Positions 16,327 to 24,982 are shown, counted from the stretch's first letter. The stretch is 42,574 bases of DNA from Verrucomicrobiales bacterium (GCA_029213265.1 JARGNG010000027.1:17674-60247), one strand, 5' to 3'. Numbers and translations: made by a program. Notes: generated by a model not told the origin, from the sequence alone.

Positions 16327-18206
16327 TTAAAGACAGCATCGATCCCCATCGCACTTTTGCGTGCGATTTTGGGAACCATTTTGGGCCGCGAGTGCTTCAA
16401 CGCAAAATACGCGATCGAAAGAAGCCGCAAACCAATCACCCGATCAACGATGCGGTAGGAATGCTGTTTGCGAACGAGGTATTGGAAGAAGATTCCGATG
16501 TAGCGGCTGTTCAGACGGAAGGGCTCAAAATCGAGATTCACAGTGTAGCGAAAGCGGGTGCCTTTGGGATACCGCTTCTTATATTCCTTCTTCGCCCTCT
16601 CGAGCCTGGAACGGATCTCCTCATCGTAGGGTCGAAAGAAATACTCACGTGCCAGCGCAACGATCCCGAAGGTGAATTCCATGTATTCGATGTCCTCCTC
16701 CGGGAGCTGACACTCAAGCGCGAGGGAACGCATCCGCTTGATCTTCGCCATCGCCGCACGGGCGGACCGGATCGAAGCCTCCCCGTCTTCAACAAAATGA
16801 TTGAGCATCTTCTTCAATCCATGGGCGACGAAGATGTGATGCCAGTAGACCCCGATCAACGGAGGAATCCGGACCCGCCGGAAGTAAAGACGACGGTGCG
16901 CAAAATCGGGCAGATAGAGTAATTCCGTGACTACCTCTTCGGAGAGACGCAGCAACTCCTGAAGCGCCGGTAGATTCGAGACGTTTGGCAAATGCGATAC
17001 CGCCTCTTCCACCAACTCACCGTGTTTGAAGAGACGAAGCGTGATGAAGGTATTGATCTCCGTCCAGATGCTGGAGTTCTCCAAAAAGGCAAGGCGGCGG
17101 AAGGGAGTCCATCCTCCCGTCTGACACCAGACTGAGATGCCGACGACATTGGGGGCATTCCTCAATTCGATCGCGAGTTGTTCGTAGTCCCGACCGATAA
17201 AGCTGGGATACTCGCCACAGCCTTCGTATTCCCGCCTCGTCTGCAGTTCGACAATTTTTGGAATGTCAGTAACGAAGAAATTTCGATTCAGGGAAAGGTA
17301 ACGGAAAAAGTCCGACTCCCCGTATTTCATCGAGAGGACAAGGGCCGGGCTTTCAATTCCCGCGACTGTCTTCTCGAGAGTGGCTTCGCGCCAGATCAAG
17401 TCGCCCACCTCATGAGCCCCTACCGTCCAGGTGCGAAAAATGCAGCGACGCTTGTGCTTTTCGAAGATCGGAAGCACGGCCTTCAAACAGCGATTCACCA
17501 TCGCCGGATTCTTGAGAACGAGTTCGCTGCGAAACTGCTCTTTGATATCGAGCCCGTCGCTTTCCCCAATGCGAAAAACTACACCGGCCACCTCCGGGAA
17601 ATCCGTAAAAAAGCGATCCACCAACTCGACCAGAAACTGACGCTGCTTCTTTTCGCTGTTGCCGATCCTCCTCTTTACCGCCGGGGTGAACGTGAGAATA
17701 TCCATCGTCAGATAGATCTGCATCCCCTCGTTTCGAATCACCTGAAACAGCTGTCGGAACTCCCTGCGATAAATCGCAATTTTCTCGCGAACATCGACCT
17801 CGTAAAACTCATGGTCCGTGAGATGCGGGACATCATCCAGGGTGACACCGTTGTAGCCGATCTCCGAGACGCTTCGGCAGAAGAGCCCCATGTCCGAACG
17901 GACTTTGGCAAAGGAATTTTCCAGCTCCGCTTTCTCCATCGATTCAAAGCGAATCCAGGGAAGCTTCGACCAATTGATTCGGAAACGCTCGTAACCCGGA
18001 AAAAAAGGGCCGATTGCGTCGATCAAATAGAGTGGGGAATTGAGAGCCGGCAGGTTCACAAGGAATTGAATGCCATACTGCAGGCAAGGGCTTGACGCAA
18101 TGGGATTCACGGCCGCACAGACCACTCCGGAAGTGCCAAAATCGTCAAGAAGTGTGGACGGAAAGAGGCAAACGAAAAGCTGGCTCAATCCGTCTCCCGC
18201 ATTCAT
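16323..18206 (-). CDS. TIM-barrel glycoside-hydrolase-like protein
   Basis: A 627-residue protein whose first two-thirds read as a (beta/alpha)8 barrel: IGYNGVTLDDVPH, GMQIYLTMDILTF, VAGVVFRIGESDG, RCIFRTWTVGAHE, ALVLSMKYGESDFF, VVGISVWCQTGGWTPF. The last third is helical with many Arg/Lys. The acidic strand ends (RIGESDG, KYGESD) would suit glycosidase carboxylates. The arrangement faintly recalls the GH67 alpha-glucuronidase core, but I cannot fix the family. No signal peptide is obvious. The start is uncertain: the ATG at 18206 leaves only 11 nt to the divergent ThuA gene. The protein-like strand pattern begins soon after it, so it is kept. The 3' end overlaps the sulfatase remnant, suggesting joint action on a sulfated, uronate-containing glycan. 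Confidence 0.62.
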   Translation of the reverse strand: MNAGDGLSQLFVCLFPSTLLDDFGTSGVVCAAVNPIASSPCLQYGIQFLVNLPALNSPLYLIDAIGPFFPGYERFRINWSKLPWIRFESMEKAELENSFAKVRSDMGLFCRSVSEIGYNGVTLDDVPHLTDHEFYEVDVREKIAIYRREFRQLFQVIRNEGMQIYLTMDILTFTPAVKRRIGNSEKKQRQFLVELVDRFFTDFPEVAGVVFRIGESDGLDIKEQFRSELVLKNPAMVNRCLKAVLPIFEKHKRRCIFRTWTVGAHEVGDLIWREATLEKTVAGIESPALVLSMKYGESDFFRYLSLNRNFFVTDIPKIVELQTRREYEGCGEYPSFIGRDYEQLAIELRNAPNVVGISVWCQTGGWTPFRRLAFLENSSIWTEINTFITLRLFKHGELVEEAVSHLPNVSNLPALQELLRLSEEVVTELLYLPDFAHRRLYFRRVRIPPLIGVYWHHIFVAHGLKKMLNHFVEDGEASIRSARAAMAKIKRMRSLALECQLPEEDIEYMEFTFGIVALAREYFFRPYDEEIRSRLERAKKEYKKRYPKGTRFRYTVNLDFEPFRLNSRYIGIFFQYLVRKQHSYRIVDRVIGLRLLSIAYFALKHSRPKMVPKIARKSAMGIDAVFK

Positions 18207-18217
18207 AGTGGGCGGCT

Positions 18218-19255
18218 ATGAAATCGAAAAAGGACTCCAGACGACAGAACAGCTCACTCACCGCGGCCTTTCTTTCCGCAGTTGTTCTGGGAAGCATTGC
18301 TGTTTTCTCCCCGGCCTGCAGCGAATCGGGAACCGCTCAAATCGCAGAAGCAGAGCCGGCCAAAATTGTTTTTATCTCGGGAATGCCGAGTCACCCCTCC
18401 GGCCAGCACGAGTTCAAAGCGGGCGTGATTCTTCTCTCCCGGGCCTTGAACGAGCAAAGCGGGCTCCCCGTAGAAGTCGTCATGAATCACCACGGCTGGC
18501 CTGAGGATGAAACGATTTTTGACGGCGCAAAAGCCGTCATCATTTACTCGGACGGAAATGCCAGGCACCCCGTCAATGGTCACGAGGATAAAATGGATGC
18601 GCTCGTCAAAAGCGGAGTCGGACTCATGTGCATGCACTACGGCGTCGAAGTCCCCAAAGGCCCGCAGGGCGAATACTTCAAACAGTGGATCGGTGGTCAC
18701 TACGAAGCCGGTTTTTCGACCAACCCTCACTGGACCGCGGAAGTGGAGCTGAATAAGGATCACCCGATCAGCAGCGGCGTCCCCGGCTTCACGGCGAATG
18801 ACGAGTGGTACTACAACATCCGTTTTGCCGATCCCAAATCTTCTGCCGACATCCTCACCGGCGTTCCCACCCGCGAAAGGATCAACCGCTACATCCACTG
18901 GACCCCCGCCGGAGAAAAAGGGCTCGGCAAAAAACAGACCATGATGTGGGCCGTCGAGCGCCCTGATGGCGGACGCGGAGTCGGCTTTACCGGAGGTCAC
19001 TGGCACCGCAACTGGGCGATCAACGATTTTCGAAAGGTGGTCCTGAATGCCATTATCTGGACCGCTGGGATGGATGTCCCCGGAGCAGGGGTATCCTCAG
19101 AGGCAATCACCGAAGCGCAACTCAACGAAAACCTCGACGAGAAAAAGGAAATGGTTCACGTCGCACTCCCTTCCGAGGCCGACCTGACTCAACCCGCCGC
19201 CGAGCCGAAGGACTACGGCTGGCCCGGAAAGCCGAAAGAAAACCCGAAGAAGTAG
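18218..19255 (+). CDS. ThuA-domain lipoprotein
   Basis: A 345-residue protein. A basic leader with two arginines, a hydrophobic stretch and FSPAC (Cys34) form a lipobox, so it is a probable lipoprotein. From about residue 48 (AKIVFISGMPSHPSGQHEF) the ThuA (trehalose-utilization-like, class I glutamine-amidotransferase-like) domain follows. AVIIYSDGN, GVGLMCMHYGVEVP, WIGGHYEAGFSTNPHW, DEWYYNIRF and GFTGGHWHRNWAINDFRKVVLNAIIW are typical of ThuA proteins of Planctomycetes and Verrucomicrobia. A Pro/Lys-rich tail ends the protein. The biochemical role of ThuA domains is unsettled; keto-sugar metabolism is the usual suggestion. It diverges from the TIM-barrel gene. Confidence 0.85.
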   Translation: MKSKKDSRRQNSSLTAAFLSAVVLGSIAVFSPACSESGTAQIAEAEPAKIVFISGMPSHPSGQHEFKAGVILLSRALNEQSGLPVEVVMNHHGWPEDETIFDGAKAVIIYSDGNARHPVNGHEDKMDALVKSGVGLMCMHYGVEVPKGPQGEYFKQWIGGHYEAGFSTNPHWTAEVELNKDHPISSGVPGFTANDEWYYNIRFADPKSSADILTGVPTRERINRYIHWTPAGEKGLGKKQTMMWAVERPDGGRGVGFTGGHWHRNWAINDFRKVVLNAIIWTAGMDVPGAGVSSEAITEAQLNENLDEKKEMVHVALPSEADLTQPAAEPKDYGWPGKPKENPKK

Positions 19256-19264
19256 GCTTCGACT

Positions 19265-19289
19265 CGGAAGATAGAGCTCCTGCTCGGTC
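19265..19289 (-). repeat. 25-nt palindromic dispersed repeat, copy 2
   Basis: Read on the minus strand: GACCGAGC, AGGA, GCTCTATC, TTCCG. It matches the copy at 21986-22010 at 22 of 25 positions by eye. The substitutions break two of eight stem pairs. It lies between the ThuA gene and murI. Confidence 0.6.
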
Positions 19290-19330
19290 CTCTCTTCGCG
19301 TTCCACCCAACCTGTGACCTCCTCCCGAAC

Positions 19331-20134
19331 GTGTCGCTCCAACCCACGCCCCCGAAAATCGGGATCCTCGACTCCGGGGTGGGAGGCCTTTCCGTTCTCA
19401 GGGAAATTCATCACCTTTTGCCGGATGCCGACATCCACTACCTCGGCGATTCAGCGTGGTGCCCCTACGGCAACAAAGCTCCCGAAGTCATCCTCGATCG
19501 GGTAGTCACGATCACCGATTACCTCCTCGGCAAAGGTGTGGAAATCATTGTGATCGCCTGCAACTCGGCGACGATACACGCCGTTGGCGCACTCCGGGCG
19601 ACCTATCCCATTCCGATCGTGGGAATGGAGCCGGCCGTGAAACCGGCGGCAGCGCTCACGCGTAGCGGTGTCATTGGAGTCCTCGCGACCGAAGCCTCAA
19701 TCGCCGGTGAGAAATTTCACCAACTCGTTACTCAACATGCCAACGGAGTGCGGGTCATTACCCGCCCCTGCCCCCGCTTTGTCGAACTGGTCGAGGCGGG
19801 GATACTCTCCGGCCCCGAAGCGGAAAGCGCGGTGCGGAAAGCGATCGATCCACTGGTCGAGTCCGGAGCCGATGTTTTTGTACTCGGATGCACCCACTAC
19901 CCGTTTCTCCGCGCCGTCGTCGAAAAAATGACACCGGCGGAAAGCCATGTCGTCGACACGGGCCCGGCTGTCGCCAAACGGGTCGCGAGCCTTCTCGAAC
20001 CGGTGTCCGCAATTCACAGAGAAAGATCTGAAATTCACATCGAAACGACAGGCGGGCTGGAGCAACTCGACCTACTCTTGCCCAAACTGCTTCCCGGTAT
20101 CAAAGCCACGACCGCCAAAGCCGAAATCTCATGA
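19331..20134 (+). CDS. murI: Glutamate racemase
   Basis: A 267-residue cytoplasmic enzyme making D-glutamate for peptidoglycan. Hallmarks are IGILDSGVGGLSVLREI (about 10-26), YLGDSAWCPYGNK (the usual family form is closer to PYGxR/K), VIACNSAT (catalytic Cys) and LGCTHYPFL (second catalytic Cys). The start is GTG at 19331, since the IGILDSG strand normally begins about residue 8-12 and no ATG precedes it. The ATGA overlap with the downstream sulfatase gene indicates translational coupling of a cell-wall gene to a secreted sulfatase, an odd pairing. Confidence 0.95.
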   Translation: MSLQPTPPKIGILDSGVGGLSVLREIHHLLPDADIHYLGDSAWCPYGNKAPEVILDRVVTITDYLLGKGVEIIVIACNSATIHAVGALRATYPIPIVGMEPAVKPAAALTRSGVIGVLATEASIAGEKFHQLVTQHANGVRVITRPCPRFVELVEAGILSGPEAESAVRKAIDPLVESGADVFVLGCTHYPFLRAVVEKMTPAESHVVDTGPAVAKRVASLLEPVSAIHRERSEIHIETTGGLEQLDLLLPKLLPGIKATTAKAEIS

Positions 20135-21528
20135 AACACCTTGTTTACTTCTTTGCTGCCCTGTTCCTTTTCTCCGGCATCGCAGAGGCCCGGCCCAACT
20201 TCCTCCTCATTGTCGGTGACGACTGCACCTACAACGACCTTCCGCTCTACGGAGGTGAAAATGCGAAGACGCCCCACCTCGATGCGATGGCGGCTCGCGG
20301 CCTTACTTTCAACCAGGCCTATCTCGCCACCGCGATGTGCCAACCCTGCCGGGCCGAGCTTTACACGGGACAGTATCCGATGAGCAACGGCTGCGCCTGG
20401 AATCACTCCGCGAGCCGACCGGAAACACGAAGCCTCCCCCATTTTCTGCGCCCGCTGGGATACAAAGTCGGCATCGCCGGAAAGGTTCACGTGAAGCCTG
20501 CCGACGCCTTTCCCTTTGATCAGGTCGAAGGCTTTGACAAAAGTTGTGTTCGCGAACCGACACAACCGCACGATCTCGCACCGGCCCTGGAATACATGAA
20601 GGGCGACGAACCTTTCTGCCTCGTCATTTGCCTCGTCGAATCCCACGTCCCCTGGGTCATGGGGGACGCTTCGCAGTATCCGAAAAAGAACATTCAACTG
20701 CCTCCCAATCTTGCCGACACCCCCGTCACCCGCGAACACTTTTCCAACTACCTCGCCGAGATCACCTACATGGATTCCCAGGTCGGAGACATCCTTGAGG
20801 CACTCGAAACGTCCGGAAAACGCGACGACACTCTCGTGATGTTTACCTCCGAGCAGGGCTCGCAGTTTCCTGGATGCAAATGGACAAACTGGAACACCGG
20901 CGTTCACACCGCCCTCATCGCCGAATGGCCGGGCAGGACTCCGAAGGGAAAACGCACCGATGCGCTGGTTCAGTATGCCGACATCACCCCGACTTTTGTC
21001 GATCTCGCCGGAGGAGAACCGGAACCGCAGTTCGACGGCAGCAGTTTTTCCCCCGTCCTTGAAGGAGAGGACGACGCCCACCGTCAGTTTGCCTACGGCC
21101 TCCATAACAATCTGCCGGAAGGCCCCCGCTACCCGATCCGGTCCATCACCAACGGGAAATTCCGACTCATCGAAAACCTTCTCCCGGAAGAGCTCTACAT
21201 CGAGAAGCATCTCATGGGGGGCGGACGCTTCAACAATCCCTACTGGGCCACCTGGATGGGAGACGATCCGGTCAAGAACCCGGACAGCTACGAGAGTATC
21301 AAGCGCTACATGCGCCGCCCCGCTGTTCAGCTCTATCACACCACAGAAGATCCCTACGAAATGGAGAATCTCGCCGAAGACAGCGGCTATGCCGAAGTCC
21401 GGTCACAGCTTCGCGGCGCTCTTCAGGAATGGATGAAAGAGGAAGCCGACCCCGGAGCCAAAGTCGATACGGTCGAGGCGCTGCAGGCGGCGAGGAAGGG
21501 AGGACATTTGTACGGAAAGGCGGATTAG
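20131..21528 (+). CDS. Secreted sulfatase, heparan-N-sulfatase-like
   Basis: A 465-residue sulfatase with a signal peptide ending near IAEA-RP (residue 20). RPNFLLIVGDDCTYNDLPLYGG gives the metal site, and CQPCR (Cys70 to Arg74) is the formylglycine motif with Cys, not Ser, at the fourth position. KVGIAGKVH, CLVESHVPW and MFTSEQGSQFPGCKWTNW follow, where the last contains the E-Q-G variation of the usual D-H-G. These features match the N-sulfoglucosamine sulfohydrolase-like group (S1_8-like). LYHTTEDPYEMENLA is the standard tail. It is coupled to murI by a 4-nt overlap. Periplasmic action on a sulfated glycan is inferred; the substrate is unknown. Confidence 0.87.
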   Translation: MKHLVYFFAALFLFSGIAEARPNFLLIVGDDCTYNDLPLYGGENAKTPHLDAMAARGLTFNQAYLATAMCQPCRAELYTGQYPMSNGCAWNHSASRPETRSLPHFLRPLGYKVGIAGKVHVKPADAFPFDQVEGFDKSCVREPTQPHDLAPALEYMKGDEPFCLVICLVESHVPWVMGDASQYPKKNIQLPPNLADTPVTREHFSNYLAEITYMDSQVGDILEALETSGKRDDTLVMFTSEQGSQFPGCKWTNWNTGVHTALIAEWPGRTPKGKRTDALVQYADITPTFVDLAGGEPEPQFDGSSFSPVLEGEDDAHRQFAYGLHNNLPEGPRYPIRSITNGKFRLIENLLPEELYIEKHLMGGGRFNNPYWATWMGDDPVKNPDSYESIKRYMRRPAVQLYHTTEDPYEMENLAEDSGYAEVRSQLRGALQEWMKEEADPGAKVDTVEALQAARKGGHLYGKAD

Positions 21529-21572
21529 AAAAAAGACCCTGATTTTTTTGAGAATCGGCTTTTACTTCTCCC

Positions 21573-21932
21573 ATGACTCCCGAAACCACCGTATCCATCC
21601 ATCCCTATTTCCAGCCGCACGAGGGCAAGCTGGACGAATTCATCGCGGGAATGAAAGCGTTTGTCGACCGCACTTCGAGCGAGGACAAAGTGCTTTTCTA
21701 CGACTTCACCGTTTGTGAGAGGACTGTCTTCTGCCGCGAAGCCTATGTCGGCGGAGAAGGCGCTCTTGCTCACCTCGACAATGTCGGGGACCTTCTCGAG
21801 GCTGCCCTTGGAATCTCGGACCTCGTCCGCCTCGAAGTTCATGGGGCCGCCGCCGAACTCGATAAGATGCGGGAGCCGCTCAAGGACCTTCCGGTGCAGT
21901 GGTTTGTGCTGGAGACGGGATTGGTGAAGTAG
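21573..21932 (+). CDS. Small antibiotic-biosynthesis-monooxygenase-like (dimeric alpha/beta barrel) protein
   Basis: A 119-residue cytoplasmic protein. It has the beta-alpha-beta pattern of ferredoxin-like ABM folds: VSIHPYFQPHEGKLDEFI, an alpha helix, KVLFYDFTVCERTVFCREAYV, GALAHLDNVGDLLEAAL and LVRLEVHGAAAELDKM, ending PVQWFVLETG. I recall close relatives as hypothetical or putative monooxygenases. The family-typical phrase FCREAYVGGEGALAHLDN argues for a real, conserved protein. It has no cofactor motif and the substrate is unknown. It lies alone between a sulfatase gene and the M50 protease gene. Confidence 0.72.
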   Translation: MTPETTVSIHPYFQPHEGKLDEFIAGMKAFVDRTSSEDKVLFYDFTVCERTVFCREAYVGGEGALAHLDNVGDLLEAALGISDLVRLEVHGAAAELDKMREPLKDLPVQWFVLETGLVK

Positions 21933-21985
21933 GGAAGTGAGCCCGATTGAAACAGTGCGTCTTTGGTCGGTAACCTACATTGCTA

Positions 21986-22010
21986 GACAGAGCAGGAGCT
22001 CTGTCCTCCG
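21986..22010 (+). repeat. 25-nt palindromic dispersed repeat, copy 1
   Basis: GACAGAGC (21986-21993), AGGA loop, GCTCTGTC (21998-22005), then CTCCG. The 8-bp perfect stem has a 4-nt loop and no T-run follows. It matches the minus-strand copy at 19265-19289. Confidence 0.65.
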
Positions 22011-22049
22011 ATTGAACAAATCCCTCCCAAGCGTGTCTTACTCTGCTGT

Positions 22050-23162
22050 ATGACACCGCCGTTTTCAGAGCCTCAAAAGCGCAACCTTTTCGGGCCATCG
22101 CTCCAGCTGGGAACCGTTTCGGGAATTCCGATTCGGATTCACTGGTCTTTCAGTCTCCTCCTTCTCTGGGCGCTCTTCCTTCACTCTTCGGCCACCGGCA
22201 GTTTTGCCGGAACGATGCTCGGGATGCTCTTCGTTCTCATGGTGTTCGGTTGTGTGATCCTGCATGAGCTAGGCCACAGCCTTACCGCGCAGCGATTCGG
22301 AATTCAGACCCGCAGCATCACGCTGTCACCTCTGGGTGGACTCGCGGCGCTGGAGAAATCCCCGAAAGACTGGAAAGAGGAACTGTGGATCACCGCAGCC
22401 GGACCGGCCGTCAATGCGGTCATTGCCGGACTTCTCCTGCCCTTCGTTTTGCTCACCGCAAGCGCCGAAACATTCGCTGCAGTTCCTTTCAGCAGCTTCT
22501 CCAATTTTCTCGCGATGTTGTTCTTCGCCAACGTCATGCTGGTGCTTTTCAACCTGCTCCCCGCCTTCCCCATGGACGGCGGCCGGCTTCTGCGCGCTTT
22601 TTTGACGCCCTCTCTGGGTCGACTCCGGTCAACGCGGGTCGCCTCGAGAATCGGTCAGGTCATCGCGGTTCTGCTCGGGCTGACGGGGCTGTATTTTTCT
22701 CCCTTCCTCGCTTTCATCGGTGTCTTCGTATTTCTGGCCGCCGCAGCCGAGCGCCGATCGGTCGAGCTGGAGGAACGACTCTCCGGCACGACCGTCTCGG
22801 ACGCGATGCGGCGCTCCTTCGAATCGGTTGGGGAAATGGATACGATCAATGACGCGCTGCGTTGCTCCCTCTATTGCGGGCAGAGCTCCATTCCCGTTCT
22901 TCGTGACGAAAGGCTGCTTGGAATCGTCGATTTCGATACGCTCGTGCGAGCCCGGGCGGAAGGCTACGGCGAAGCTGCCGTGGGGAGCCTCGTTTCCACG
23001 ATGGCACCACTCACGGTAACTCCACAGCAGAGCCTTCTCAGCGCCCTGCGGGAAATGCAGCAGCGCAATCGGGAGATCGTTCCCGTGATCTGGGACAATC
23101 GACTGATCGGACTGCTGCCACAGCGTTCGATTCATTCGGTCCTCGCAATGCAGGCGGCGTAG
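22050..23162 (+). CDS. Site-2-protease-like (M50) membrane metalloprotease with CBS domains
   Basis: A 370-residue integral membrane protein. The helix with CVILHELGHSLTA carries the HExxH zinc motif (about residues 71-75). LSPLGGLAALE and LLPAFPMDGGRLLRAF form the second zinc-ligand region (N-x-x-P-x-x-x-x-D-G). About residues 250-370 hold two CBS-type units (VSDAMRRSFESVGEMDTIND and LVSTMAPLTVTPQQSLLSALREMQ). M50B-CBS proteins are commonly rhomboid-like intramembrane proteases acting on signalling substrates; a nucleotide-regulated protease is inferred. It is a monocistronic-looking gene, 44 nt before the channel gene, so the two could be co-transcribed. Confidence 0.88.
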   Translation: MTPPFSEPQKRNLFGPSLQLGTVSGIPIRIHWSFSLLLLWALFLHSSATGSFAGTMLGMLFVLMVFGCVILHELGHSLTAQRFGIQTRSITLSPLGGLAALEKSPKDWKEELWITAAGPAVNAVIAGLLLPFVLLTASAETFAAVPFSSFSNFLAMLFFANVMLVLFNLLPAFPMDGGRLLRAFLTPSLGRLRSTRVASRIGQVIAVLLGLTGLYFSPFLAFIGVFVFLAAAAERRSVELEERLSGTTVSDAMRRSFESVGEMDTINDALRCSLYCGQSSIPVLRDERLLGIVDFDTLVRARAEGYGEAAVGSLVSTMAPLTVTPQQSLLSALREMQQRNREIVPVIWDNRLIGLLPQRSIHSVLAMQAA

Positions 23163-23206
23163 ACTGTCTTCTTGAAGGACTCCCTTCTTCGCCGTAAAGA
23201 GGGGGC

Positions 23207-24037
23207 ATGAGCGAAGACGATCTCCATCTCCTGAAGGAAGTGCCCGGCATCTCCCCCTGGCGCTATCGTCTCGCCAAATGGGTGGAATCGAAAGCGGTTC
23301 AGCGGTTCATTCTCATCGCGATCCTCGTGAATGCGGTCGTCCTCGGCCTCTACATTGATCCGACCGTTCTGGAGTCATACGATCCGCTCTTTCATGCTAT
23401 TGATCTGACCTGCCTCGCGATTTTCACCGTGGAAATCGCTCTCAAGCTCCTCGCCTATCGACTGCAATTTTTCCGCAGCGGCTGGAATGTCTTTGATCTC
23501 ATTGTCGTTGGCATCGCCCTGATCCCCGGGAACGGTGCGCTCTCTGTTCTGCGGACCCTTCGCGTGCTCCGGGTCCTGCGGGTTCTGACGGTCGTTCCGA
23601 GTCTTCGTCGCGTTGTCGCGGCCTTTATTCACGCCATCCCCGGACTCGGCAGTGTCGTCGCCGTGATGGCAATCTTCTTTTATGCCGCCTCTGTCATGGC
23701 GGTTGGCTTCTTTGGAGAAACCTTTCCGGACTGGTTCGGCAGCGTCGGAAAAAGTCTCTACACCCTGTTCCAGGTCATGACACTCGAAAGCTGGTCGATG
23801 GGAATCGTCCGCCCGGTCATGGAGTCCCACCCCTACGCCTGGGCGTTCTTTGTCCCCTTCATCATCCTCGCGACCTTCACGATTCTGAATCTCTTCATCG
23901 GGATCATCGTTTCCACGATGCAGGAGCTTTCGGTTCTCCCCGATCCGGACGAACCGAATCCGGAGACGCTGGACCTTCTGACAAAGATCGAAGAGGATCT
24001 GAACCGTCTTCGGCAACAAATCGACTCCCGAAACTGA
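23207..24037 (+). CDS. Bacterial voltage-gated sodium channel (NaChBac-type)
   Basis: A 276-residue protein with six transmembrane segments (S1 FILIAILVNAVVLGLYI; S2 DLTCLAIFTVEIALKLL; S3 VFDLIVVGIALIP). S4 has arginines spaced by three (LRTLRVLRVLRVLTVV, then SLRRVV). The pore loop is LFQVMTLESWSM, with the selectivity filter TLESWS, and S6 is FFVPFIILATFTILNLF. The filter matches the Na-selective NaChBac family, and the C-terminal helix (LDLLTKIEEDLNRLRQQI) suits the tetramerising coiled coil of these channels. Length is typical. A GA-rich AGAGGGGG sits 6 nt before the start. The gene ends base-to-base against the convergent YeeE pair. Confidence 0.95.
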   Translation: MSEDDLHLLKEVPGISPWRYRLAKWVESKAVQRFILIAILVNAVVLGLYIDPTVLESYDPLFHAIDLTCLAIFTVEIALKLLAYRLQFFRSGWNVFDLIVVGIALIPGNGALSVLRTLRVLRVLRVLTVVPSLRRVVAAFIHAIPGLGSVVAVMAIFFYAASVMAVGFFGETFPDWFGSVGKSLYTLFQVMTLESWSMGIVRPVMESHPYAWAFFVPFIILATFTILNLFIGIIVSTMQELSVLPDPDEPNPETLDLLTKIEEDLNRLRQQIDSRN

Positions 24038-24439
24038 TCAGGCGTCGATCTTACACAGCCGCTGCACGAGAATCATTCCGATCGCCATGGCCGGAACAAA
24101 TACCAGCGCCTCGATCCGGAGAGCTCCGAGATTCGCAATCGCCGGACCCGGACAAAAACCACCGAGTCCCCAGCCGATTCCGAAAAGCAGGGCCCCCATG
24201 AGGAGGCGCCTGGAAACGGGCTCACCGCTATCGCGGGGAAGATCGCAAGATTTTCGGAGAAGGAAATAGCCTCCCCCGAAAACGAGCAGCGCACCGCCCA
24301 TGACAAATGCGAGAGTAGGATCCCAGCTTCCAAAAAGATCGAGAAACCCGGTTACCCGCGTCGGATCCGTCATACCGGAAAGAGCGAGACCGGAACCGAA
24401 CAGGGCCCCGGCAAGAAGGATCAGGAATTTTGTTTTCAT
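24038..24439 (-). CDS. YeeE/YedE-type transporter, second half protein (DUF6691-like)
   Basis: A 133-residue membrane protein with four hydrophobic segments. GGFCPGPAIANLG is the Cys-containing motif of the C-terminal half of YeeE/YedE sulfur transporters. The opening LAGALFGSGLALSGMTDP is characteristic of this half. Its ATG overlaps the stop of the upstream half-protein (ATGA). The pair should form a split YeeE-like unit importing sulfur species such as thiosulfate. No sulfur-metabolism gene (rhodanese, persulfide dioxygenase, ArsR-type regulator) lies nearby. Its stop codon abuts that of the channel gene. Confidence 0.85.
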   Translation of the reverse strand: MKTKFLILLAGALFGSGLALSGMTDPTRVTGFLDLFGSWDPTLAFVMGGALLVFGGGYFLLRKSCDLPRDSGEPVSRRLLMGALLFGIGWGLGGFCPGPAIANLGALRIEALVFVPAMAIGMILVQRLCKIDA

Positions 24440-24873
24440 GAAGCGGAGGAAACCAGGTTCCAGAAAAATACGGTGCCAAATCCTGCGCCCATGAAAACCA
24501 GGGTGGCGATGATCGAATCCCGGGCGCCCATGCCCATTCCACAAACTCCGTGACCGCTCGTGCAGCCACCTCCAAGGCGCGTTCCAAATCCGACAACCAA
24601 TCCGGCCAGAGCAAAAACGAAGAGAGAGCGTCCTGCGGGAAGACGATACGAAGCGGCGGTATCCGAAATTCCCATCATGAGAGCAGCTCCTCCGATCAAT
24701 CCGATCAAAAACACGATTCTCCATCCGATATCATTGCTTTCCGGACGAAGCAGTCTTGCGAAAACACCTGAAATCCCGGGGATTTTTTTGGTGACGATCA
24801 GCGCGAGCAGGCTCCCTGCTCCGATCAAGCATCCGCCAAGAAACCCGGTAAGATAAGATGGTTCCCAATTCAT
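24436..24873 (-). CDS. YeeE/YedE-type transporter, first half protein
   Basis: A 145-residue membrane protein. GGCLIGAGSLLALIVTKKIPGISG and TRLGGGCTSGHGVCGMGM (Cys104 and Cys111) are YeeE/YedE sulfur-transport signatures. The start MNWEPSYLTGF is chosen because it directly precedes the first helix; a farther in-frame ATG at 25038 would overlap the divergent dehydrogenase gene. It is translationally coupled to the second half by a 4-nt overlap. Its promoter region overlaps that of the divergent PVC-type gene (start 25029). Confidence 0.87.
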   Translation of the reverse strand: MNWEPSYLTGFLGGCLIGAGSLLALIVTKKIPGISGVFARLLRPESNDIGWRIVFLIGLIGGAALMMGISDTAASYRLPAGRSLFVFALAGLVVGFGTRLGGGCTSGHGVCGMGMGARDSIIATLVFMGAGFGTVFFWNLVSSAS

Positions 24874-24982
24874 GCCCGTATTCAGCCATGCTCCCGCACC
24901 CGCCGCAAGTTGCGAATCATCATCCGAAATGAAAACGACGGGCCAATTCAGCATAAAATGAGGCCGTAGCTTTCTATGCAAA

